Position numbers and translations under genes: made by a program
Notes under the pieces: model-generated
What the model saw: only the letters and a program-made list of their open reading frames with translations
The model's database searches: none
What the model was told of the DNA's origin: nothing
Shown here: one piece after another, positions 1 through 5,234 of the stretch
How the letters are laid out: every line of letters begins with the position of its first letter
Numbering within the stretch: the stretch's first letter is position 1
Assembly (NCBI GenBank): GCA_030630445.1
Contig: DAOVNC010000182.1
Coordinates: 1 to 7,074, forward strand
Source of the DNA: Kiritimatiellales bacterium
GTDB taxonomy: Bacteria > Verrucomicrobiota > Kiritimatiellia > Kiritimatiellales > Pontiellaceae
Direction of reading: 5' to 3'
Length of the DNA stretch: 7,074 nucleotides

Positions 1-72
1 ATTATGCGTTCCTTGGCGCACAACCCTTAATCCGTACAGCAGGAACGAATAAACCACCAATCGAACAAGAAC

Positions 73-153
73 AAGTAAAATGATTTCATGCAAAAGATTG
101 GTTTCGACCAGAGATGCAGCTTGTCCCTCATTTTGCATGAAATCATTTTGCTT
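73..153. repeat. Large imperfect inverted repeat, AT-rich
   Basis: The arms at 73-95 and 131-153 are complementary at 22 of 23 positions, with a perfect 19-bp core (77-95 with 131-149) and a 35-base spacer. The right arm contains TCATTTTGC twice (128-136 and 143-151). The spacer holds a small hairpin with a TTCG loop (TGGT-TTCG-ACCA, 99-110). It lies in the gene-free stretch 1-176, 24 bases beyond the stop codon of the pgm remnant on that gene's downstream side, so it could once have acted as its terminator, although no clear T-run follows. The internal repetition suggests a dispersed palindromic repeat family; that is inference. Nothing else is recognisable in 1-176. Confidence 0.8.
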
Positions 154-176
154 AACACCTCTGCTGCAAAGCCGCC

Positions 177-356
177 TTAGGCTAACGCTTTGTTCACAAT
201 CTCTTTCGCCTCGGCTTGAATCATCTTCAAATGCTCTTCGCCCTTAAAGCTTTCGGCGTAGATCTTATATATGTCTTCGGTTTCGGACGGGCGGGCGGGG
301 AACCAGCCGTTTTCGGTGCAGTCCTTGAGACCGCCGATGGCTGCGCCGTTGTCGGG
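177..356 (-). pseudogene. 3'-end remnant of a second phosphoglucomutase gene
   Basis: Read on the minus strand, this stretch encodes the last 59 residues of a phosphoglucomutase and its TAA stop (177-179). My hand alignment with the intact pgm (same strand, offset 1262) gives about 50 of 57 residues and 142 of 171 bases identical over 180-350, without indels; most differences are synonymous. Similarity stops at about 356, and the frame hits a stop about 50 bases further upstream, so no catalytic domain remains. The phosphate-binding loop, RPSGTE in the intact enzyme, reads RPSETE here: a Gly to Glu change (codon at 282-284) expected to harm function. The mostly synonymous divergence suggests that it diverged as a working gene (paralogue or foreign allele) and was truncated later. 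It cannot encode an enzyme. The 3' end of pgm is thus present as direct repeats on both sides of the 418-1329 gene. Confidence 0.9.
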
Positions 357-374
357 ATATCCTTTTGCGAATGC

Positions 375-394
375 TTGCCGGGTAGACTTTGGCG
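375..394 (+). promoter_or_regulatory. Candidate promoter of the 418-1329 gene
   Basis: TTGCCG (375-380) is followed two bases later by TAGACTTTGGCG (383-394), 23 bases before the ATG at 418. TAGACT fits a TAnnnT-type -10 box. A very similar block, TTGCCG then TAGCCTCTGGCG, lies 25 bases before the start of the membrane-protein operon at 3292. TTGCCG is too close to be a normal -35; TTGCGA at 365-370 is another possible upstream element but would give a short 12-base spacer. The assignment rests on the shared motif and its matching distance from the start codon. Confidence 0.4.
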
Positions 395-417
395 GTCTTA
401 TTCGTTACAAAGACAGG

Positions 418-1329
418 ATGAATATATATCCATCAGGCATAATTGTATTTTCTTTACTGTTTTCCGCAGCAGCGAAACCCGGCGAGCCCTATGTTTTGAC
501 GGGACGTGAAAAATCAATCTTCAGCATCTATCAGGCCGATATGAAAGCCTATCGGGAACTCTATGAGGGCGAAGATATCAACGAATATTATAAGGAGTTC
601 AAAACCCTCAACAACCTCCTGGATGGAAGAAAGCTGACTCAAGGGGAAGAACTCATGTTTCCCCACACCAAGAAAAGCAAGGAGATCGAGGAAGCGGAAG
701 AGGCGAAAGCCGCCAGGGCGGCGAAAAGTGCTGAAACTGCGGCAGCGAGGAAGCAAGCCAGAGGAGCTCCCGCCGCGAATCATGATAAGCCAGGAGAACA
801 ACTTTCGCTTTTTGGGTCAGACTCGCGTTCCCGACCTAGGGCAACCAATCCGGAAGATGAAAGAAAGCGTGCTGAAGCACTGCGAAAAGACGCCCGTCAA
901 AAGTCTGTATATTATTTTCAACACACGTTGCTTCCAGACTGGATATACAGTCATAGCAACGAAATCCTTGAAAAGGGAAATGTCGATGCGCTGGTCACTA
1001 ACGCGCGTGAAAAGGTGGATGAGGATTTCGCAGAATCCCTCATCTTGCATCGTTATCCGGATAAAAGTATTTATATACTCGAGTTCGAGAAGCCCAAAAA
1101 CGTGAACGAATACTTTTTCGTTGCGATTAAAATGCGGGAGAGCGGTGGATCGTATTTTTACGCCTTGGAAAAAGGAATCAGTTTTTTTGGTGTGGGGGAA
1201 GTGAGCGTACTTTTTGAGTGGCGATCCAGAGGGAATGTTTCCAAACTCGGCGGGAGGAATTATGAAGATCTCTCCAGCTTTCTACAGGAACTTGAAAAGG
1301 GCCGCCCGGTGAATTCTGGCGATAAATAA
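418..1329 (+). CDS. Exported hypothetical protein, LysM-like N-terminal segment
   Basis: Encodes 303 aa; I do not recognise the family. Residues 1-19 look like a signal peptide: a short polar start, a hydrophobic stretch (about 8-16), then SAAA before Lys20. Residues 25-83 resemble a degenerate LysM domain, ending in an L-N-N-L ... L-x-x-G-x-x-L-x-F-P pattern, which would suggest peptidoglycan contact, but the match is weak. Residues 85-163 are charged and rich in Ala, Glu, Lys and Arg (coiled coil or linker). Residues 164-295 form a mixed, aromatic-rich C-terminal domain of unknown function. The open frame runs further upstream to 271, but that part overlaps the pgm remnant and would bury the signal peptide; the start at 418 is preferred although its Shine-Dalgarno (AGG only 0-1 bases away) is poor. 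GC (about 40-43% in two sampled blocks) is far below pgm (about 67%), suggesting a different origin. Convergent with pgm. Confidence 0.75.
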   Translation: MNIYPSGIIVFSLLFSAAAKPGEPYVLTGREKSIFSIYQADMKAYRELYEGEDINEYYKEFKTLNNLLDGRKLTQGEELMFPHTKKSKEIEEAEEAKAARAAKSAETAAARKQARGAPAANHDKPGEQLSLFGSDSRSRPRATNPEDERKRAEALRKDARQKSVYYFQHTLLPDWIYSHSNEILEKGNVDALVTNAREKVDEDFAESLILHRYPDKSIYILEFEKPKNVNEYFFVAIKMRESGGSYFYALEKGISFFGVGEVSVLFEWRSRGNVSKLGGRNYEDLSSFLQELEKGRPVNSGDK

Positions 1330-1368
1330 TCCATCGTTGCGCTCTTTGTCTGCCCAAGGAACGTAAGG

Positions 1369-1432
1369 CGTAACGAGTGAGCTTTAAGGACGTGAAAAGG
1401 GAATAATCACGCCTCACGGTTCAATCGTCACG
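1369..1432. repeat. Degenerate palindromic element, downstream side of pgm
   Basis: This is an imperfect inverted repeat with arms at about 1369-1395 and 1407-1432. Its right arm matches the right arm of the perfect palindrome at 3140-3205 at 23 of 26 positions, and the left arm shares CGT-ACGAGTGA and GACGTGA, so both belong to one repeat family. It lies between convergent genes (stops at 1329 and 1439) and starts 6 bases past the pgm stop, so it may act as a bidirectional terminator or mRNA 3'-end stabiliser. No T-tract follows on either strand, so rho-independent termination is uncertain. The rest of 1330-1438 shows nothing recognisable. Confidence 0.7.
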
Positions 1433-1438
1433 AACTCT

Positions 1439-3079
1439 CTACGCGAGAGCCTGATTCACAATCTCTTTCGCCTCGGCCTGGATCTGTCTGAGATGCTCTT
1501 CGCCTTTGAAGCTTTCGGCGTAGATTTTATAGATGTCCTCGGTACCGGAGGGACGGGCGGCGAACCAGCCGTTTTGGGTGCAGACCTTGAGGCCGCCGAT
1601 GGCCGCGCCGTTGGCAGGCGCGTGCGTGAGCTTGGCGGTGATGGGTTCGCCAGCCAGCGTTTCTGCGGTGACCTGCTCCGGCGAGAGGGCGGCGAGCTTG
1701 GCTTTCTGTTCGCGGGTGGCGGGGGCGTCGACGCGGGCGTAGACGGGGGCGCCAAATTTTGCGGTGAGTTCCTGGTAGTGCTCGCCGGGATCCTTGCCGG
1801 TGACGGCGAAGATTTCGCAGGCGAGCAGGCAGAGGATGATGCCATCCTTGTCGGTGGTCCAAACCGTTCCGTCCTTGCGCAGGAACGATGCCCCGGCGGA
1901 CTCTTCGCCGCCAAAGCCGTAGGAGCCATCGACGAGGCCGTCGACAAACCACTTGAATCCAACGGGTACTTCCTGCAAGTCGCGGCCAAGGTCGGCGGCG
2001 ACGCGGTCGATCATTGAGGAACTTACGAGGGTTTTGCCGACGGCGGCGTCTTTTCGCCATCCGGTGCGGTGGGTGAAGAGATAGTGGATGGCGACGGCGA
2101 GATAGTGGTTGGGGTTGAGCAGGCCGGCGGATTGGGTGACGATGCCGTGGCGGTCGTAGTCGGGGTCGTTGCCGAAGGCGATGTCGAAGTCGTCTTTGAG
2201 GGCAACGAGGCTGGCCATGGCGTAGGGCGAGGAGCAGTCCATGCGCACCTTGCCATCGTGGTCGACGGTCATGAAGCCGAAGGAGGGATCGACGGCGTCG
2301 TTGCGGATGGTGAGGTCGATGCCGTATTTCTCGGCGATGGGTTTCCAGTAGCGGATGCCCGCACCGCCCATGGCATCGGCGCAAATCTTGAGGCCGGACT
2401 TTGCGATGGCCGCCATGTCGAGGACGTTGGCGAGGTCGTCGACGTAGGGGGTGATGAAGTCGTAGGCCACGGTGGTGTCGGCGGCGAGCGCGTCGGTATA
2501 ATATAGGCTCTCGACCTCTTCGTTGTCATCGGCCAGCAGCTCGTTGGCGCGGTCGGCGATCCAGCGGGTGGTGTCGGTGTCGGCGGGGCCGCCATTGGGA
2601 GGGTTGTACTTAAAGCCGCCGGAATCGGGCGGGTTGTGCGATGGGGTGATGACGACGCCGTCGGCCGGTCCGTCGGTGCGGCCTTTGTTGTATTGCAGGA
2701 TCGCGTGGGAGATAACGGGGGTGGGGGTATATCCGCCGTCCTGGTCGATCATTGCGGTCACGCCGTTGGCGGCGAAGACCTGCAGCGCGGTTTTTTCGGC
2801 GGGGGTGGAGAGCGCGTGGGTGTCCTTGCCGACGAAGAGCGGACCGGTAATACCTTCCTTCTCGCGGTATTCGCAGATGGCCTGCGCAATGGCCATGATG
2901 TGGTCTTCGGTAAAGCTGGTGTTCAGCGAGGAGCCGCGATGGCCGGAGGTGCCGAAGGCGACTTTCTGGTCGGGACGGGTCACGTCGGGCTGCGTTTCGT
3001 AGTAGAGGCTGACGAGTTCGGCGATGTCGGGCAGCTGTGCTGCTGCAACGGGTTTTCCTGCGTTTGGATGGATGGCCAT
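1439..3079 (-). CDS. pgm: Phosphoglucomutase, alpha-D-glucose-phosphate-specific
   Basis: This cytoplasmic enzyme interconverts glucose 1-phosphate and glucose 6-phosphate, linking glycogen and nucleotide-sugar synthesis to glycolysis. The product is 546 aa, the same length as E. coli Pgm, and has all four alpha-D-phosphohexomutase domains. An N-terminal TSGHRG motif lies at about 44-49. The catalytic phosphoserine loop TPSHNP is at 145-150 (Ser147), the magnesium loop DPDYDR at 305-310 (Asp305, Asp307, Asp309), the sugar-binding GEESAG at 391-396 and the C-terminal phosphate-binding loop RPSGTE at 509-514. The start at 3079 is chosen because AGGAGA lies 6 bases upstream and the product then begins like known Pgm proteins; the frame stays open to 3181, but that part is promoter and palindrome. 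It appears monocistronic, convergent with the 418-1329 gene and divergent from the operon at 3292. GC is high (about 67% in a sampled block). Nothing suggests inactivation. The family assignment is secure; activity is inferred from intact motifs. Confidence 0.97.
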   Translation of the reverse strand: MAIHPNAGKPVAAAQLPDIAELVSLYYETQPDVTRPDQKVAFGTSGHRGSSLNTSFTEDHIMAIAQAICEYREKEGITGPLFVGKDTHALSTPAEKTALQVFAANGVTAMIDQDGGYTPTPVISHAILQYNKGRTDGPADGVVITPSHNPPDSGGFKYNPPNGGPADTDTTRWIADRANELLADDNEEVESLYYTDALAADTTVAYDFITPYVDDLANVLDMAAIAKSGLKICADAMGGAGIRYWKPIAEKYGIDLTIRNDAVDPSFGFMTVDHDGKVRMDCSSPYAMASLVALKDDFDIAFGNDPDYDRHGIVTQSAGLLNPNHYLAVAIHYLFTHRTGWRKDAAVGKTLVSSSMIDRVAADLGRDLQEVPVGFKWFVDGLVDGSYGFGGEESAGASFLRKDGTVWTTDKDGIILCLLACEIFAVTGKDPGEHYQELTAKFGAPVYARVDAPATREQKAKLAALSPEQVTAETLAGEPITAKLTHAPANGAAIGGLKVCTQNGWFAARPSGTEDIYKIYAESFKGEEHLRQIQAEAKEIVNQALA

Positions 3080-3085
3080 GGTTTT

Positions 3086-3091
3086 TCTCCT
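3086..3091 (-). promoter_or_regulatory. pgm: Ribosome binding site fixing the pgm start
   Basis: The minus strand reads AGGAGA here, 6 bases before the ATG that ends at 3079. This favours that start over the upstream in-frame codon at 3181, whose extra 34 codons would run through the promoter and into the palindrome. Confidence 0.8.
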
Positions 3092-3103
3092 GTAAAAGGT
3101 CGG

Positions 3104-3133
3104 AACATAGAATAAAGCGCCCCTGCGTCTCAA
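3104..3133 (-). promoter_or_regulatory. pgm: Candidate sigma70-type promoter of pgm
   Basis: On the minus strand, TTGAGA (3128-3133; 5 of 6 to TTGACA) and TATGTT (3104-3109; 4 of 6 to TATAAT) are separated by 18 bases. This would place the transcript start near 3097 and leave a very short leader containing the ribosome binding site. The -35 box lies 6 bases from the large palindrome at 3140-3205. Identified by eye only. Confidence 0.45.
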
Positions 3134-3139
3134 TATTAT

Positions 3140-3205
3140 AACGTGACGAGTGAAGCGTGAGACGTGACCAGACGGAATCACGTCTCACGCTTCACTCGTC
3201 ACGTT
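3140..3205. repeat. Perfect 28-bp-stem palindrome upstream of pgm
   Basis: The arms at 3140-3167 and 3178-3205 are perfectly complementary over 28 bp around a 10-base loop (3168-3177). The arms are built from GTGA/CGTGA-like units (CGTGACGAGTGA, then GCGTGAGACGTGA). It sits between divergent genes, so terminating either of them is not its natural role. A degenerate relative lies just beyond the pgm stop (1369-1432). Perfect pairing suggests a recent copy, or selection for the hairpin. Candidate member of a dispersed REP- or MITE-like family; no transposase is in the window, and I saw no target-site duplication. Confidence 0.9.
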
Positions 3206-3213
3206 GATTATAA

Positions 3214-3227
3214 ATTTCGGCCGAAAT
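3214..3227. promoter_or_regulatory. Perfect 14-base dyad, candidate operator
   Basis: ATTTCGGCCGAAAT is a perfect palindrome located between the divergent pgm promoter and the operon starting at 3292. Its size and symmetry fit a dimeric regulator site. It lies 17 bases upstream of the promoter-like block at 3244-3266, so it could control the operon. No DNA-binding protein can be tied to it from sequence alone; a chance palindrome remains possible. Confidence 0.35.
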
Positions 3228-3243
3228 AGTAGTGGTTGGTTTC

Positions 3244-3266
3244 TTGCCGCGTGCTAGCCTCTGGCG
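3244..3266 (+). promoter_or_regulatory. Candidate promoter of the zinc-ribbon/SPFH operon
   Basis: TTGCCG (3244-3249) and TAGCCTCTGGCG (3255-3266) lie 25 bases before the ATG at 3292. TGC-TAGCCT (3252-3260) resembles an extended -10 box (TGn-TAnnnT). The block matches the one before the 418-1329 gene at 6 of 6 plus 10 of 12 positions, with different spacing between the halves (5 versus 2 bases). A normal -35 at the usual distance is not evident; TTGGTT at 3236-3241 would give a 13-base spacer. Confidence 0.4.
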
Positions 3267-3291
3267 AGTTTTAAATCAAGGGGATTTGGGC

Positions 3292-4098
3292 ATGGGTGAG
3301 CGGTTGAGCAATGTGATGGAAAATACGGCATGCCGTGTGGCGCAGTTGCGGGCCGGGCGGTTGGCGCCGCATCATGTGATGCCCTATCTGCCGGTCTCGC
3401 TGGGGATGCTTTGCGACTGCCTGAATGCCATGGTGGATGGAGCGGCGGTTTGTGCGGAATCCAAGGATGGGGTTGTTGAATATGTATTCAGCGCCTATGC
3501 CGATCAGCCAGCTGGAGACGGCGTGCTGGCCGTGTCGAACTGCGTGGGTTGCTCGGCGGAACTGGATGCGGGCGGGGAAATTCTTTGCGGCGCATGTGCC
3601 GGTGTTTTTCGCCAGGAACTCTCTGTGCTGGCGGAGAAGACCGGTTGGCCGGCGCAAGCGGTTTATGAACATGAGATTCTCTATCTGGCGGCGCGGCAGA
3701 CGGGGCCGGTGGCGGCGGAAACCCTGGCGGGTGCTTCGCGCTATACCCTGCGCTCGATGAAGAAAAAACTGGCGGGCATGGCGGAGGGCCGATTTTTGAA
3801 AGCGGAACCGGGCGATAAATCGGGGACCGTGGTCTACCGCTTCCCGGCACTGGCCTATCCGCAAAACCTGTTTCGTAAAAACCAGGGCATTATCCGCTCC
3901 TATCCGGCGTCGGTGATGGAGGATATGGAACAGCGGATTGTTCGTATTCTGTTTGTGCTGGGGTGCATCTTTTTGGCGATGCTCGCCTTGGCGTTTTCAG
4001 GAATCCCTTTCCCGTTGTTGGTGCCGGTCTTTCTCGTGGTGGCACCGGTGGCGGCTTTTGTAATTTGGCGGCATAAAAATAAAATAAAGGAGATATGA
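3292..4098 (+). CDS. Membrane protein with zinc-ribbon-like and winged-helix-like segments
   Basis: Encodes 268 aa of an unrecognised family. Residues 84-102 contain C-x2-C-x11-C-x2-C (Cys84, 87, 99, 102), typical of a zinc ribbon. Residues about 121-185 look like a winged helix: helical, with a basic RSMKKKL helix (154-160) and a V-V-Y-R-F strand at its end. Two hydrophobic segments follow at about 217-236 and 239-259, ending in a basic tail (RHKNKIKEI). The soluble N-terminal part is therefore probably cytoplasmic and membrane-anchored. The ATG at 3292 is preferred (AAGGGG upstream, promoter-like block 25 bases before it); a GTG 20 codons upstream at 3232 is less likely. Its stop and the next ATG are separated by a single base, implying co-expression with the two SPFH genes. 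It could be a membrane-bound regulator or an assembly partner of the SPFH complex; both are inference. Confidence 0.85.
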   Translation: MGERLSNVMENTACRVAQLRAGRLAPHHVMPYLPVSLGMLCDCLNAMVDGAAVCAESKDGVVEYVFSAYADQPAGDGVLAVSNCVGCSAELDAGGEILCGACAGVFRQELSVLAEKTGWPAQAVYEHEILYLAARQTGPVAAETLAGASRYTLRSMKKKLAGMAEGRFLKAEPGDKSGTVVYRFPALAYPQNLFRKNQGIIRSYPASVMEDMEQRIVRILFVLGCIFLAMLALAFSGIPFPLLVPVFLVVAPVAAFVIWRHKNKIKEI

Positions 4099-4099
4099 G

Positions 4100-5218
4100 A
4101 TGGATATGAATTTTGAACAAAAGCCCGACCCTAACCTGGAGGCCTTGAAGAAGATTCTGGGCAGCGGTTTGGTTCCGGTGGGCATCGCGTTTGTGCTGAT
4201 TGCGGCATTTTGCTTCATGACGATTCGCATCGATACCGTGAGCGGCGAGCAGGTGGGTATTATGCTCGACCGGTTTACCGGTGAAATCACGGTGGTTGAG
4301 GAGTCCGGCGCAAAAATCTACAACGGAATCCGCCACTCGTTTTCGGTACTGGACAAAACCCTCCAAACCTTGGAAATGACCGAGACCGCAGGCCGCGGCG
4401 ATCGCAGCGGCAAGGACGACCTGAAAATCAAGACCATCGACGGCTCCGATGTCTATGTGGACATCAAGGTGCAGTACCGGATCATGACGGCGGAGGCCGA
4501 TGTGGTCGTGACCGCCTCCGGATTGCGGGACAACTATAAGCAGAAATGGGCGCGCGACTACGCCCGCTCCGTTGTCCGAAACTACCTCGGCGAGTTGACC
4601 ACCGAGGAGTTCTACGATGCCTCGAAACGCGATGCCAAACTGGTGCTGGCCCGGAACGACCTGAACGCGCGGCTCAATCCGTTTGGCTTGAACATTGGCA
4701 GTATCGTGATTCCCCAGCGTCCGCATTTCTATGCGGAGTATGAAGAGATGATCAAAAAGAAAAAGCTGGCCGACCAAGCCGTGCTCGAAGAGCAGTCCAA
4801 GGCCTTGGCGGCCAAGCAGAAACAGCAGACCCTGATTGTCCAGGAAACCAACCGCAAGAATGTGGCGGTGGAACAGTACGAGGGATCGATGCGCCAAATG
4901 GTGATCGATGCCGAGGCGGAATCCAACCGACTTCGCAAGGATTCCGATGCCTATTATGAAAAGGTAACTATCAACGCAACGGCTAAGCTCTATGAGCAGA
5001 TCCAGACCGCCGACGGGATTATCGCGCAAAAAACGGCGGAAGCCGAGGGCATCAGCGAAATGAACAAGGCGCTGTCCGCGCCCGGTGGGCGGAACATGGT
5101 GAAACTCGAATATGCCCGCAAGCTGAAGGGCATCGCCATTTCCGGAAAACCGTTCACTTTGGAAGGGCATACGGAACGGTTCGAACATCTTAAAGGCGCC
5201 GCATCGGTCGGCCAATAA
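4100..5218 (+). CDS. SPFH/band-7 (prohibitin-type) membrane protein 1
   Basis: Encodes 372 aa. A cytoplasmic N-terminus of about 23 residues precedes one membrane helix (about 24-42), followed by an SPFH/PHB domain (about 43-215) that includes the family-typical K-T-I-D-G ... V-D-I-K-V-x-Y-R-I stretch (111-128). A long charged Ala/Glu/Lys/Gln-rich coiled coil covers about 216-325, then a C-terminal tail containing ISGKPFTLEG (347-356). This is the layout of HflK/HflC and prohibitins, which assemble into large membrane cages that modulate proteases such as FtsH or organise microdomains; the exact role here is not shown. AGGAG lies 7 bases before the ATG at 4100, inside the end of the previous gene. 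An ATG two codons later is a possible alternative start. It shares the pattern D-x-T-x-QTLEMT-x4-RGD (85-101) and KKLADQ (221-226) with the next gene, so the two are probably paralogues forming a hetero-oligomer. Confidence 0.92.
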   Translation: MDMNFEQKPDPNLEALKKILGSGLVPVGIAFVLIAAFCFMTIRIDTVSGEQVGIMLDRFTGEITVVEESGAKIYNGIRHSFSVLDKTLQTLEMTETAGRGDRSGKDDLKIKTIDGSDVYVDIKVQYRIMTAEADVVVTASGLRDNYKQKWARDYARSVVRNYLGELTTEEFYDASKRDAKLVLARNDLNARLNPFGLNIGSIVIPQRPHFYAEYEEMIKKKKLADQAVLEEQSKALAAKQKQQTLIVQETNRKNVAVEQYEGSMRQMVIDAEAESNRLRKDSDAYYEKVTINATAKLYEQIQTADGIIAQKTAEAEGISEMNKALSAPGGRNMVKLEYARKLKGIAISGKPFTLEGHTERFEHLKGAASVGQ

Positions 5219-5234
5219 TCCGGGAGGAACCCTC

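Noticed and set aside
2..52. Possible C-terminal tail of a gene entering from the left edge
   Set aside because: There are only 16 open codons before a stop, with no recognisable sequence; this is not more than expected by chance.
271..417. Upstream extension of the 418-1329 gene
   Set aside because: The first 30 codons are an antisense reading of the pgm remnant, the promoter-like block lies inside, and the extension would hide a good signal peptide.
7..1363. 10-base inverted match CGTTCCTTGG (7-16) with CCAAGGAACG (1354-1363) around the left region
   Set aside because: Too short to mean terminal inverted repeats, and no target-site duplication or transposase accompanies it.
1493..3115. 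Long plus-strand open frames opposite pgm
   Set aside because: pgm is certain from its motifs; these frames mirror its GC-rich codon positions and give Gly/Val/Asp-rich products with no domains.
3080..3181. 34-codon N-terminal extension of pgm
   Set aside because: It translates the candidate promoter and one palindrome arm; the start at 3079 has AGGAGA and gives the standard 546-aa length.
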